Shown here piece after piece: positions 1-9,486 of a stretch of DNA of 64,000 nt. A program made the translations under genes and the position numbers. Origin of the DNA: Sphingomonas_R arantia (GTDB taxonomy: Bacteria > Pseudomonadota > Alphaproteobacteria > Sphingomonadales > Sphingomonadaceae). The DNA lies in contig NZ_JBHUGS010000002.1 of the NCBI RefSeq assembly GCF_042682045.1, forward strand, positions 744,001 to 808,000. Direction: 5' to 3'. Every line of letters starts with the position of its first letter. The first letter of the stretch is position 1. The notes beneath the pieces were generated by a model. It did not search any database and was not told where the DNA came from. It saw nothing but the letters and a program-made list of their open reading frames with translations.

Positions 1-2534
1 GCGCCCGCGCCGCGTGCTACGCCCGACCCGCCCACGCAGCTGATGGATCTGCGACAGGCCGAACCGGTCCGTCCGCCAGACGATCATGGTGTTGGCCCGC
101 GGCACGTCCAGCCCCGCCTCGATGATGTTCGTCGCCAGCAGGATGGCGCCATCCCCCTCGCCGAACGCAACCATCACTTGGTCGATCTCCGCCGCGGGCA
201 GCTTGCCATGCGCCTGCACCACGGTCAGTTCGGGCACCAGCCCGCGCAACGTCTCGGCGAGCCCGTCCAGATCCTCGATCCGCGGCGCCACGACGAAGCT
301 CTGCCCGCCGCGCATATTTTCGCGCAGCAACGCGATGCGGATGATCGCCGGATCGAATGCGCCGATCGTCGTGCGCGTCGGTTGCCGCCGGGCGGGCGGC
401 GTCGCGATGATCGACAATTGCTGGATGCCGACCAGCGCCGACTGCAACGTCCGCGGGATCGGCGTGGCGGTGAGCGTCAGCAGATGGCAAGAGTCGCAGA
501 TCGTGCGCAGCTTCTCCTTGTCCGCCGCTCCGAACCGCTGCTCCTCGTCGATCACGATCAGGCCCAGCTTGGCGAGACGTACCGTCTTGCTGGCTACCGC
601 GCTCGTGCCGATCACGATATCGATGCTGCCGTCCGCCAGCCCGGCCTTGACCGCCTTCGCCTCGGCCGGTGTCGACAATCGCGAAAGACTTTCGATACGA
701 ACGCCAAGCCCTTCGAAACGTTTGCGAAACCCCTGGAGATGCTGGCGCACCAGCACCGTCGTCGGCGCCACCACCGCCACCTGTCGGCCGGACATCGCGA
801 CCATCGCCGCGGCGCGCAGCGCGACCTCCGTCTTGCCGTAACCCACGTCGCCGATAACGAGCCGGTCCATCGGCCGCCCGGACGCCAGATCGTCGCGCAC
901 CGCGGCGATCGCCCTCGCCTGATCCGGTGTCTCGGTGAACGCGAACCGCCCGGCGAACCGCTCGTAACGCGCCGCGTCATAGTCCAGCGGATCGACGCGT
1001 TTCGCCGCCTTCACCTCGGCCAGCGCGATCAACCCACGCGCCGTATGGGCGATCGCCGTATCGATCTCCACCCGACGCTTCAGCCAGCTTTCACCGGTCA
1101 GCGTATCGGGCGCGACGCCGCCCTCGTCCGCGCCGTAGCGCCAGACCCGGTCCAGCTCGATCGCCGGCACCAGCCGGTCACCGCCCTTCGCATATCCCAG
1201 GCGCAGCGCGTCCTGCCTTGTGTCCCCGACGTCCACCGCCTCGAGTCCGCGGACGATCCCGATGCCGTGATCCTCATGCAGCACCGCATCGCCGATCCGC
1301 AGGACGGTCGTATGGAACGCCAGCGGATCGATCGCCGCCGCGCCCATCGCATCGCCCGCTCGACCGCCGAGGATGTCCGCCGCGGTGATGACGAGCAACC
1401 TGTCGTCGGACCAGCCGCGTTCGGACTGAACCTCCAGCAAAGCCAGCGACTTGGGCGGCAGCGCCGCGACATTCTGCCAGGTCGCCACGGGCACCGGAAC
1501 GGCACTGGTCAGCTTGGCGATCCGCCGCGACAGAAACCGCAGATCGCGCGCACCGCCCAGCAGGACGACCTGGCGCCTCGCCGCCTGCGCATCCAGCACC
1601 GCCTTCTTGAGCGCCCGTGCCGGCTGCGACTTCTCGACGAACCGCAGCGCCGGCGCCTCGTTCCCGGCCGCGATGTCGCCGCGCGGCAGGTCGGCCAGCG
1701 CCGCCGCCCATGCGCGATCGTCCAGGAAGGTCGGGATGGCCCCCGCCCGCCGGTTCGCGATTCGGGTCCGGGTCGCATCGCCGATCAGTTCGATATAGCG
1801 TTCGCGGTGCCGCGGTACATCCGGATCGGCCAGCACCAGCGGCCGGTCGAGGTGCTCGAACACCGACACCGACCCGCGCGGCGCGCTCGGTTCGATCGCC
1901 GGGTCGACAGCGATCCGGTCGAGCGCATCCGAACTGCGCTGCGTGATGGGATCATAGCGATGGATCGCGGTGATCACCCCCTCTGCCTGCTCGATCCGGA
2001 CCGGCCCGTCCGCCGCAGCGGGGAACAGGTCCAGCACGCCGCGCACCGCATATTCGGCGGCCTCGTCGACGCGATCGTCGGCGAGATATCCGCGCTCCAC
2101 CAGCGCCGCCTCGGTCGCGACCATGTCGATCGCGTCGCCGCATGCAAGGGTCAGCGGTGGCACCATGAAGCTGGCCGGTGGCGCGATCCGCCGGGTCGCC
2201 GCCTCCGCGGTCAGGATCAGGATGACCGCCCGCCGATCGGTTTCCCCGAGCGCCCGCAGGATCGCGTTCCGCCGCCCGGCCACCGCAGGCGACGCCGCAA
2301 TGCCGTCACCCGGCAACGTGTCGATCGACGGTAGGTAGCGAACGTCATGCGTATCCGTCAGACCGGCGACAAGCTGCGCGATCCGCTCCGCCCGCTGCTC
2401 GGTCCCGCACAGCACGACCACGTCGCCCGCCTCCTGCGCGGCCTCGACGATCCGGACCGCGGTCGGCCCGGTCGCTCCGACACGAGCATCGCCCGCTCGC
2501 TCCTCATCCGCACGCGCCTCGGCAATCGTCGCCA
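1..2534 (-). CDS. mfd: Transcription-repair coupling factor (Mfd-type helicase), 3' end beyond window
   Basis: Superfamily 2 translocase that displaces stalled RNA polymerase and recruits UvrA. The window holds the first ~844 codons. A UvrB-like N-terminal part leads into an RNA-polymerase-interaction (CID) segment near residues 405-480. The RecG-like motor follows: Walker A GDVGYGKTE near 561, DEEQRFG near 657, TATPIPRT near 687 and motif VI QLRGRVGR at 831-838, just before the window edge. The C-terminal regulatory domain lies outside. Motor motifs sit roughly 65-70 residues earlier than in E. coli Mfd, so the N-terminal half is shorter, and DEEQ replaces the E. coli DEEH. It could be a second, Mfd-like paralogue. 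ATG start at 2534, 24 bases after the upstream stop. Confidence 0.88.
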
Positions 2535-2558
2535 TCCCGCCTGAACCCCTTGCTCTGT

Positions 2559-3056
2559 CTATCGGATGCGGCGCAGGACGCGACGGACGCCGTCAACGGT
2601 CATGCCGAACACCAGGTGCGATGCCAGCCCGTAGAGATGGGTACTTGCCGGAAACGTCCAGGGTGCCTCGGACAGTCCGGTCGCCGGAACTGCCACGTCG
2701 TCCAGCATCGCCGCGGTCGTCACGCCGAACGCCGCACCGGCGCCCTTCGTCACGCCCGGCTCATATTCCGCCGCCATGGCATAGGTCGCGCCCAGCACGG
2801 CGCCCAGCAGGTAATGGATCGCTTCGCCGGCAGCAGGCCGGGTCTCGTCGCTCAACGTAGTCCCCAGGACGGACGCCAGATCGTCCGCCGCCTTCTCGGT
2901 CGCCGGTTCCGCTGCGGCGTCGTCGTTGTCATTGTCCGGCCCGAAATGCGTCACCGCATCCTGGAAGACGTTCATGACGAACGACGCCGCCAGACCGGCG
3001 GTCGCACCGATCAGCAGCGCACGAGAAATATCGGAGTGGTTGGGGTTACAGCGCAA
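2559..3056 (-). CDS. DUF1440-like small membrane protein
   Basis: 165-residue protein of unknown function. Hydrophobic segments lie near residues 12-32, 80-98 and 104-125, with a weaker one near 142-160. An acidic stretch (DNDNDD, residues 42-47) sits in the first loop. The pattern of a conserved H, a G-rich helix and a final YG..SH segment resembles DUF1440/YagU inner-membrane proteins; I assign the family with moderate confidence. The start is TTG, chosen because AAGGA lies six bases upstream; an ATG within that spacer opens only a five-codon dead-end frame. It probably shares a transcript with the mfd-type gene 24 bases downstream. A possible general-stress promoter lies upstream (3088-3113). 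Confidence 0.6.
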   Translation of the reverse strand: MRCNPNHSDISRALLIGATAGLAASFVMNVFQDAVTHFGPDNDNDDAAAEPATEKAADDLASVLGTTLSDETRPAAGEAIHYLLGAVLGATYAMAAEYEPGVTKGAGAAFGVTTAAMLDDVAVPATGLSEAPWTFPASTHLYGLASHLVFGMTVDGVRRVLRRIR

Positions 3057-3087
3057 ACGGCATTCCTTCGGTGGGGTGTCCTTTCAG

Positions 3088-3113
3088 AACCCCGGGCTGC
3101 GGCGTGCCGTTCC
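3088..3113 (-). promoter_or_regulatory. Possible EcfG-type general stress promoter
   Basis: On the minus strand GGAAC (3113-3109) is followed after 17 bases by GGTT (3091-3088). The alphaproteobacterial EcfG consensus is GGAAC-N16/17-CGTT, so there is one mismatch. It would give a leader of about 25 bases before the TTG start at 3056. Weak evidence, since short motifs occur by chance. Confidence 0.3.
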
Positions 3114-3134
3114 GCCGCAACCCGCTAACCTGCA

Positions 3135-4403
3135 TCAATCCACGAAGAGGAGAGCCGGCGTTTCGATCAGCCGCCGGACCGCCTGGATGAACGACGCCGC
3201 GTCCCAGCCGTCCACCACGCGGTGGTCGAAACTGGACGACAGGTTCATCATCTTGCGGATCACGATCTGCCCATCGACCACCACCGGCCGCTCGACGATC
3301 CGGTTCACGCCGACGATCGCGACCTCCGGCCGGTTGATCACCGGGGTCGACACGATCCCGCCGATCGGCCCGAGGGAGGTCAGTGTGATCGTCGAACCGC
3401 TCAGCTCGTCACGCGTCGCCTTGCCGCGCCGCGCCGCATCGGCCAGCCGGACGATCTCGGTCGCCAGCGCCCAGACGTCGCGCGCCTGTGCATCGCGGAT
3501 CACCGGCACGGTCAGCCCCTGCTCGGTCTGCGTCGCGAAACCCAGATGCACCGACGCATAGCGCGATACGACCCCGGCCGCATCGTCATAGCGCGCATTG
3601 ACCATCGGAAACGCCGGCAGCGCGCGCGTCATCGCACGGATCAGGAACGGCAGCAGCGTCAGCTTCGCCCGCGCGCCACGGTCCAGGTTCATGACGGTCC
3701 GCAGCCGTTCCAGCTCGGTGACGTCGCATTCCTCGACATAGGCGAAGTGCGGAATGTTGCGCTTCGACTCCGCCATATTCTCGGCGATCCGCCGCCGCAT
3801 GCCCATCACGCGCACTTCCTCGACCGCACCCGGCTCGACCACGACCGGCGCCGCCGCAGCGGCAACAGGAGCCGCACTGGCGTAGCGCAAATGCGCATCC
3901 AGATCGGCATGCCGCACCCGGTCACCCTGCGCGGACTTCACGTCGGCCAGGTCGATCCCCAGGTCGCTCGCCCGCGCCCGGACCGCAGGAGACGCCTGCA
4001 CCCGCGACCGCGTCGGTTCAGACGCCACGACAGGCTCCGCCACCACCGGACGCGCCGGCTCCGGCTGGATCGCCGCCACCGGATCCGCCACCGCCGCCGC
4101 CTCGGGCGGAGCGACCGCCTCGGCAAAGCCCGCGACCTCGCCGACATCCGCCTCGGCTTCGTCCTCGGTCTCGAACACCGCAAGCACCGATCCGATCGCG
4201 ATCTGGTCGCCGACCACGCCGGCAACCTCGACCACCCGGCCCGCCACCGGCGCGGACATCTCGACGGTCGCCTTGTCCGTCATCATGTCGGCCAGCGGCG
4301 CGTCCTCCTCGACCATGTCGCCCACTGCGACATGCCAGGCGACGATCTCCGCCTCCGCAATCCCCTCGCCGATGTCCGGCAGCTTGAACGTGAAACGGGC
4401 CAT
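3135..4403 (-). CDS. bkdB: Branched-chain alpha-keto acid dehydrogenase E2 (lipoyl acyltransferase)
   Basis: Dihydrolipoamide acyltransferase core of the cytoplasmic BKD complex; it transfers the branched acyl group from lipoamide to CoA. 422 residues. One lipoyl domain at the N-terminus has its lysine in MTDKATVEMSAPV (about residues 41-53). An Ala/Pro/Val-rich linker follows, then a peripheral subunit-binding domain (ASPAVRARASDLGIDL, about 137-152) and a catalytic acyltransferase domain ending with the active-site HRVVDG. Only 3 bases separate it from the E1beta stop, so the three subunits are co-transcribed. No E3 (lipoamide dehydrogenase) gene is adjacent, so E3 must come from elsewhere. 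An acetoin or pyruvate E2 is less likely given the E1 partners. Confidence 0.9.
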   Translation of the reverse strand: MARFTFKLPDIGEGIAEAEIVAWHVAVGDMVEEDAPLADMMTDKATVEMSAPVAGRVVEVAGVVGDQIAIGSVLAVFETEDEAEADVGEVAGFAEAVAPPEAAAVADPVAAIQPEPARPVVAEPVVASEPTRSRVQASPAVRARASDLGIDLADVKSAQGDRVRHADLDAHLRYASAAPVAAAAAPVVVEPGAVEEVRVMGMRRRIAENMAESKRNIPHFAYVEECDVTELERLRTVMNLDRGARAKLTLLPFLIRAMTRALPAFPMVNARYDDAAGVVSRYASVHLGFATQTEQGLTVPVIRDAQARDVWALATEIVRLADAARRGKATRDELSGSTITLTSLGPIGGIVSTPVINRPEVAIVGVNRIVERPVVVDGQIVIRKMMNLSSSFDHRVVDGWDAASFIQAVRRLIETPALLFVD

Positions 4404-4406
4404 CGA

Positions 4407-5456
4407 TCAGTCCTTCATCACACGCTTGAGGGCCTCGCCGATGCGAACCGGCCCCGGAAAATACGCCCATTCCAGGCTGTGCGGATATGGCGTGTCCCAC
4501 CCGGTCACGCGCTCCACCGGCGCCTCCAGCGCATGGAAGCAACGCTCCTGCACCAGCGCCGACAGTTCCGCGCCGAACCCGGACGTCCGCGTCGCCTCAT
4601 GCACCACCACGCAGCGCCCGGTCTTCCGCACGGACGCGGTGATCGCCTGGATATCGAGCGGCACGAGCGTCCGAAGATCAATGACTTCCGCGTCGATCTT
4701 CATGTCCTCCACCACTGCGGAGACGACGTGCACCATCGTGCCGTAGCACAGGATCGTCACGTCCCCGCCGCCGCGCACGACCTTCGCCTGGCCCAGCGAG
4801 ATGCGGTAATAACCCTCCGGCACCATCGCGGCGGGGTGCTTCGCCCACGGCGTGACCGGCCGGCCATAATGCCCGTCGAACGGCCCGTTGTAGATCCGCT
4901 TGGGTTCGAAGAAGATGACCGGGTCGTTGTCTTCGATCGCGGCGATCAGCAGCCCCTTCGCATCATAGGGCGTCGACGGCACGACCGTCTTGAGCCCGGC
5001 GACGTGCGTGAAGATCCCCTCCGGCGACTGGCTGTGCGTCTGTCCGCCGAAGATGCCGCCACCGAACGGTGACCGCACCGTGATCGGCGCGATGAATTCA
5101 CCCGCGGAACGGTACCGTATCCGCGCTGCCTCGGACACGATCTGATCGAGCGCGGGGTAGATATAGTCCGCGAACTGGATCTCCGGCACCGGCCGCAGTC
5201 CGTACGCCGCCATGCCGACCGCGACGCCCATGATGCCACATTCGGTGATCGGCGTGTCGAACACGCGCGTCTTGCCGTACTTGCGCTGCAGGCCTTCCGT
5301 CGCCTTGAACACGCCGCCGAAATAGCCGACGTCCTCGCCCATCACGACGATGTCGGGGTCGCGCGCCATGCAGATGTCCATCGCCTCGTTCAGCGCCTGG
5401 ATCATGTTCAGCGGGCGTGCCGTGCCGACGTCGCCCTGCTCGTCTGCGCCGCTCAT
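4407..5456 (-). CDS. bkdA2: 2-oxoisovalerate dehydrogenase E1 beta subunit
   Basis: Beta half of the thiamine-diphosphate-dependent E1 enzyme that decarboxylates branched-chain 2-oxo acids. 349 residues, usual for the family. Transketolase-type motifs include GEDVGYFGGVF, DTPITECGIMG (the activating glutamate loop), EIQFADYIYPA and the C-terminal transketolase domain with VVHEATRTSGFGAEL. The ATG at 5456 overlaps the E1alpha stop by four bases (ATGA), which fixes the start and implies coupled translation. The frame stays open further upstream, but that part overlaps E1alpha and reads as arginine-rich shadow. Confidence 0.92.
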   Translation of the reverse strand: MSGADEQGDVGTARPLNMIQALNEAMDICMARDPDIVVMGEDVGYFGGVFKATEGLQRKYGKTRVFDTPITECGIMGVAVGMAAYGLRPVPEIQFADYIYPALDQIVSEAARIRYRSAGEFIAPITVRSPFGGGIFGGQTHSQSPEGIFTHVAGLKTVVPSTPYDAKGLLIAAIEDNDPVIFFEPKRIYNGPFDGHYGRPVTPWAKHPAAMVPEGYYRISLGQAKVVRGGGDVTILCYGTMVHVVSAVVEDMKIDAEVIDLRTLVPLDIQAITASVRKTGRCVVVHEATRTSGFGAELSALVQERCFHALEAPVERVTGWDTPYPHSLEWAYFPGPVRIGEALKRVMKD

Positions 5457-6727
5457 ATCCCGGCCGCCTTGCGTTCGTCGAACATCTGTTGCGACTGCTC
5501 CTTCAGGTGCCACGGCATCTCTTCGAACACATCCTCGAACATCGTCGAGAAGGGCTGGTGCATACCGTCGCCCAGGATGCCCTGCTTCTCGGCTTCCTTG
5601 CCCGCCGCGCGCACCTCCTCGGCGACCTCGCGGTCCATCGCGACCTGCCGCTCCTCGTCCCACGCGCCGATCAGGATCAGGTGCTGCTTCAGCCGCACGA
5701 TCGGATCGCCCAGCGGCCAGGTGCCCTGCTCCTCGGCGGACCGATATTTGGTCGGGTCGTCCGACGTCGAATGGCCCTCCGCACGGTAGGTGAAATGCTC
5801 GATCAGCGTCGGCCCGTGATTGCCGCGCGCCCGGTCCGCCGCCCACTCCGTCGCGGCATACACCGCCAGCGCGTCGTTCCCGTCCACGCGCAACCCGGCG
5901 ATACCGTAGCCCACCGCGCGCGCCGCAAACGTCGTCGCCTCTGCGCCTGCAAACCCGGAAAAGGACGAGATCGCCCACTGGTTGTTCACCACATTCAGGA
6001 TCACCGGCGCGCGGTAGACCGAGGCGAACGTCAGAGCGGAATGGAAATCGCCCTCCGCGGTCGATCCCTCCCCGCACCAGGCGGACGCAATCTTGTTGTC
6101 GCCCTTCGCCGCCGATGCCATCGCATAGCCCACCGCCTGCGGATATTGCGTCGCCAGATTGCCCGAGATCGAGAAGAACGCCGCGGCGCGCGACGAATAC
6201 ATGATCGGCATCTGCCGACCCTTCAACCGGTCGCCCGCGTTCGAATAGACCTGGCACATCATGTCGACCAGCGGCCAGCCGCGCGCGATCAGCACGCCCT
6301 GCTGGCGGTAGGACGGAAACACCATGTCCTCGCGGTCCATCGCGTGCGCGGCGGCGATGCAGGTCGCCTCCTCGCCGGTGCACTTCATATAGAAGCTCGT
6401 CTTGCCCTGCCGCTGCGCGCGGTACATCCGCTCGTCATAGGCGCGGGTCAGCGCCATGTGGCGCAACATCGCGGTCAGCTTGTCCGGGGTCAGCCGCGGG
6501 TCCCACGGCCCCGTCGCGCGCCCCTCGTCGTCCAGCACGCGGATCAGCCCGTAGGACAGGTCGCGCATCGTCGCCGGCGCCGCCGCGATGTCGGGCCGCG
6601 GCATCAGCCCCGCCTCGCCCCGATCGAAGTCGGCATAGTCGACCGCGTCGCCGGGCCGGAACTTGGGTTCCGGAACATGGAGTGAAAGTGGCGCGAGATT
6701 TCCGCGCCCGCCGGTCTCGTCGGTCAT
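5453..6727 (-). CDS. bkdA1: 2-oxoisovalerate dehydrogenase E1 alpha subunit
   Basis: Alpha half of the branched-chain 2-oxoacid decarboxylase; binds thiamine diphosphate. 424 residues. The ThDP motif begins at GEGSTAEGDFH (about 215) and ends at NNQWAIS (about 245). The phosphorylation-loop region typical of E1alpha (YRAEGHSTSDDPTKYR) is present near 300. The extended N-terminal segment with PEPKFRPGD is typical of bacterial BkdA1 rather than pyruvate E1. ATG at 6727 is chosen because GGAAGGATGAGG lies just upstream; an ATG two codons earlier is also possible. First gene of the bkdA1-bkdA2-bkdB operon; an AT-richer stretch at about 6785-6815 probably holds the promoter. Confidence 0.9.
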   Translation of the reverse strand: MTDETGGRGNLAPLSLHVPEPKFRPGDAVDYADFDRGEAGLMPRPDIAAAPATMRDLSYGLIRVLDDEGRATGPWDPRLTPDKLTAMLRHMALTRAYDERMYRAQRQGKTSFYMKCTGEEATCIAAAHAMDREDMVFPSYRQQGVLIARGWPLVDMMCQVYSNAGDRLKGRQMPIMYSSRAAAFFSISGNLATQYPQAVGYAMASAAKGDNKIASAWCGEGSTAEGDFHSALTFASVYRAPVILNVVNNQWAISSFSGFAGAEATTFAARAVGYGIAGLRVDGNDALAVYAATEWAADRARGNHGPTLIEHFTYRAEGHSTSDDPTKYRSAEEQGTWPLGDPIVRLKQHLILIGAWDEERQVAMDREVAEEVRAAGKEAEKQGILGDGMHQPFSTMFEDVFEEMPWHLKEQSQQMFDERKAAGI

Positions 6728-6863
6728 CCTCATCCTTCCGGTTTGCCCCCGGTCCGCCGATGACGTCCGTGCAGGCCGCCTCAGCATGTTATCCTCGCTT
6801 GTTATTTTATTCCAAGCGCCGACGCGAGCGATTCGTGATGGGGAACGGCGTGATCCCGCCAAG

Positions 6864-8195
6864 CTACAGCGCGCGCATCGCGAACCGCGCCTCGAGTCCC
6901 CCCGTGCGGCGGTTGCGCAGCGTCAGCGTCCCGTCATGCCGCTGCGCGATCGACCGCGCGATGGTGAGCCCCAGCCCGGTCCCGCCGGTCTGCAGGTTGC
7001 GCGACGCATCGCCGCGCTCGAACGGCTCGAACACGCGCGCCAACTGCTCCTCGGGTAACCCGGGCCCACGATCCGCCACGGTCACGATCGCCTCCTCCCC
7101 CACGCGCGTCAGCCCGATCTCCACCGCGCCGCCATGCCGCACGCCGTTGTCGACCAGGTTCTGGATCAGCCGGTGGATCGACAGCGCGTCCGCCTCGACC
7201 TGCACCGGCGTCTCGATCGCCAGCGTCACCGCCCGCCCCATCTCGCGCTCCTCCGCCACCAGCGCGGACAGCAGCGCGTCGAGCGCCACGGCCTCCCGTT
7301 CCTCCCGCCCGGTCCCGTCGCGGACGAAGCCGATCGTCGCGGCGATCATCGCGCGCATCTGTTCGATGTCGGCCTGAACCTTCTCACGGATTGCATCGGG
7401 CGCACCCTCGATCCGGAACGCGACGCGGGCCAGCGGCGTGCGCAGGTCGTGCGCGATCGCCCCGATCATCGCGGTACGCTCGGCCACATGCCGCCCCATC
7501 CGGTCCTGCATATGGTTGATCGCCTGCGCCGCGATGCGCAGTTCTGCCGGCCCTTCCTGCACGATCCGCGGCGCGTGCGGGTCGCCCCCCATCCGGTCGG
7601 CGGCATCCGCAAACCGCCGGATCGGCCGGGTCAGCCGCCGTGCAAAGAACCAAACGAACGGCAGCAATAGGAACGCCGACAGCCCGAACCACAGTGCACT
7701 GCGCTTCTGCCACGTCCCGATCGGCGGCCGCGCGGTCGTCTCCACCACCCGCCATCCGCCCGGCACCGCAACGCCGGCGCGCACCGTGTCGAAGAACAGC
7801 GGCTCGCGCTTCCGCCGGGGCGACCCGTCCACCGTCTCCCGCCGGATCAGCGGCGACCCGTCCCGCGGCCCGCGTTCGAAGTAGAACCGGACGCGCGTAA
7901 CCGGCACGTTCAATCGCGCGGCCAGCATCTGCGTGAACGCCGGGTCGGCCACCATATACTCGTTCGCCACCGGCGCCGTGCGGGAGAACTGGACCCGGAA
8001 ACTCCCGTCGCGCTGCTCCGTATCGCGCACGCCGCGCAGCGCGTCCGCCACGTCGGCCATCCCGTTATAGTCGGGCCGCGGCAGGCGCAGCGACAGGAAC
8101 AGCCCGATCGACACCGCCTGCGCCACCATCAGGCTGGCGAGCACCAGCAGCAGCGTCTGCCAGAAGATCGGCAGGCCGCGCCGGCGCCGCATCAC
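6864..8195 (-). CDS. Sensor histidine kinase (EnvZ-like) of the efflux operon
   Basis: Inner-membrane two-component kinase, 443 residues. A transmembrane helix near residues 12-32 is followed by a periplasmic sensor region (about 35-165), a second helix near 170-188 and a HAMP linker. The H-box is AIAHDLRTPLARV, the N-box LIQNLVDNGVRHGG, and the ATP lid carries DRGPGLPEEQL and GGTGLGLTIA. All catalytic residues look intact. Its ATG overlaps the response-regulator stop by four bases. It is the last gene of a seven-gene run, so the signal it senses may relate to the efflux substrate or to calcium bound by the EF-hand protein (inference). Confidence 0.9.
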   Translation of the reverse strand: MMRRRRGLPIFWQTLLLVLASLMVAQAVSIGLFLSLRLPRPDYNGMADVADALRGVRDTEQRDGSFRVQFSRTAPVANEYMVADPAFTQMLAARLNVPVTRVRFYFERGPRDGSPLIRRETVDGSPRRKREPLFFDTVRAGVAVPGGWRVVETTARPPIGTWQKRSALWFGLSAFLLLPFVWFFARRLTRPIRRFADAADRMGGDPHAPRIVQEGPAELRIAAQAINHMQDRMGRHVAERTAMIGAIAHDLRTPLARVAFRIEGAPDAIREKVQADIEQMRAMIAATIGFVRDGTGREEREAVALDALLSALVAEEREMGRAVTLAIETPVQVEADALSIHRLIQNLVDNGVRHGGAVEIGLTRVGEEAIVTVADRGPGLPEEQLARVFEPFERGDASRNLQTGGTGLGLTIARSIAQRHDGTLTLRNRRTGGLEARFAMRAL

Positions 8196-8887
8196 GGCTG
8201 GACCGGCAACGTGAACATATAGCCTTCGTTGCGGACGGTGCGGATCGGGTCGTCGGGGGCCAGCTTCTTGCGCAGCCGGCTGATCGTCACGTCGATCGCG
8301 CGGTCGTACACGTCGCTGTCGATGCCCCGCCCGCGGTCGATCAACTGATCACGCGTCAACACCTGCTGCGGTCGGTCCAGGAATACGCTCAGCGTCCGGA
8401 ACTCCGCGTCGGTCAGCACCACCGGCGGTACGCCCGCCCGTTCCAGCGCGCGCTGCATCACGTCCAGCGTCCACATGCCGAACCGCCGCTCCGGCCCGCC
8501 GCGCCCGCCGCCATCCTGCCGTCGGCGCAGCACCGCGCGGATCCGCGCCAGCAACTCACGCGGGTTGCACGGCTTGGCGAGATAGTCGTCGGCGCCCACT
8601 TCCAGCCCGATGATCCGGTCGGTGTCGTCGCCCACCGCGGACAGCATGATGACCCCCGGCCCGCCCGGCTTGCGCAACCGCCGCAGGATCGCCAGCCCGT
8701 CCTCACCGGGCATCATCAGGTCCAGCACGACCAGATCGGCCATGTTGACCGCCAGCCGCTGGTCCATCTCGGCACCGCCCGACGCGCTGTCGACGATCAT
8801 GCCGTTGGCACCGAGGAACTCGGCGACCAAGTCGCGCAGGTCGGCGTCGTCGTCGACGACCAGGATACGGGGTGGTTGTTCGCTCAT
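8192..8887 (-). CDS. OmpR-family response regulator of the efflux operon
   Basis: 231-residue transcription regulator. Receiver domain with acidic pocket VVDDD, phospho-acceptor D56 in VVLDLMMPGEDG and conserved lysine in YLAKP. A C-terminal winged helix carries the DQLIDRGRG and RAIDVTISRLRKKL segments, followed by RTVRNEGYMF. The start is fixed by a four-base overlap with the stop of the EF-hand gene. It probably responds to the kinase encoded immediately downstream. A paired heptamer at the head of the operon (14345-14369) is a candidate target for autoregulation. Confidence 0.9.
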   Translation of the reverse strand: MSEQPPRILVVDDDADLRDLVAEFLGANGMIVDSASGGAEMDQRLAVNMADLVVLDLMMPGEDGLAILRRLRKPGGPGVIMLSAVGDDTDRIIGLEVGADDYLAKPCNPRELLARIRAVLRRRQDGGGRGGPERRFGMWTLDVMQRALERAGVPPVVLTDAEFRTLSVFLDRPQQVLTRDQLIDRGRGIDSDVYDRAIDVTISRLRKKLAPDDPIRTVRNEGYMFTLPVQP

Positions 8888-9486
8888 CGTCGTGCCTTTG
8901 CTGCGCGCGCGGCGCATTCCGCCAACATCGCGGCCTGGGGTGTCGCGGGCAGATCGGCCAGCGCCAGATCCCCGCGCGTCTTCGCGATCGTCGCGAAGAT
9001 CCGGCCGATCGCCGCACCGAACTCCGCCCGCGTGATCCCGCGGTTCATGTCCAGATCCGCCGCCGCAATCGGGTTCGGCACGTTGGTCAGCGCATACCGC
9101 CCACCGCCGATCGGCCCGCCATACGGAGTCTGTTTCCCGCGCCGACGCCGGTCGGGTGGACCACTGTCGTACAGGCTCAGCTCCGGCACGCTCCGCTCGT
9201 ACAGCGCCAGCTCGTCCGGAATGATCTCGCCGTTCCCGTCGCGGTCGACGGTCGCGAAGAACCGTGCCGCATCGACCTGCATCTCGGCCAGCGTCAGCCG
9301 CCCGTCGCGGTCGCGGTCCGCCCCGGCGAACCACGTCGCCACCGGTGCAGGCGAACCAGGCGGCGCGCGAAACGCCTCGCCGGCCGGCGAGATGAACGCC
9401 TGCTCGCGCACCCGGCACGGGTCCGGCCGCGGTGCCGCCTCCGCTGCGCCGCCGATGATCGCAAGGGAAATAAGCAGCGTCTTCAT
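8884..9486 (-). CDS. Secreted EF-hand calcium-binding protein
   Basis: 200-residue exported protein. A short signal peptide (about residues 1-18, ending AEAA) is followed by two canonical EF-hand loops, DRDRDGRLTLAE (57-68) and DRDGNGEIIPDE (81-92). A third, degenerate loop DLDMNRGITRAE (144-155) has Gly before its hydrophobic position. Acidic ligands at loop positions 1, 3, 5 and 12 are present in the first two. Probably periplasmic. The ATG overlaps the permease stop by four bases, and its own stop overlaps the response-regulator ATG by four, so it is embedded between a MacB-type exporter and a two-component system. EF-hand proteins next to regulators suggest Ca2+ sensing or buffering; the function is inferred. 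Confidence 0.85.
   Translation of the reverse strand: MKTLLISLAIIGGAAEAAPRPDPCRVREQAFISPAGEAFRAPPGSPAPVATWFAGADRDRDGRLTLAEMQVDAARFFATVDRDGNGEIIPDELALYERSVPELSLYDSGPPDRRRRGKQTPYGGPIGGGRYALTNVPNPIAAADLDMNRGITRAEFGAAIGRIFATIAKTRGDLALADLPATPQAAMLAECAARAAKARR

Noticed and set aside
43..2334. A 763-codon plus-strand frame over mfd
   Set aside because: The minus strand encodes all helicase motifs; the plus frame is low-complexity Arg-rich shadow.
5457..6383. Upstream extension of the E1beta frame
   Set aside because: It lies wholly within E1alpha, is Gly/Arg-rich, and the ATGA overlap at 5456 gives the natural start.
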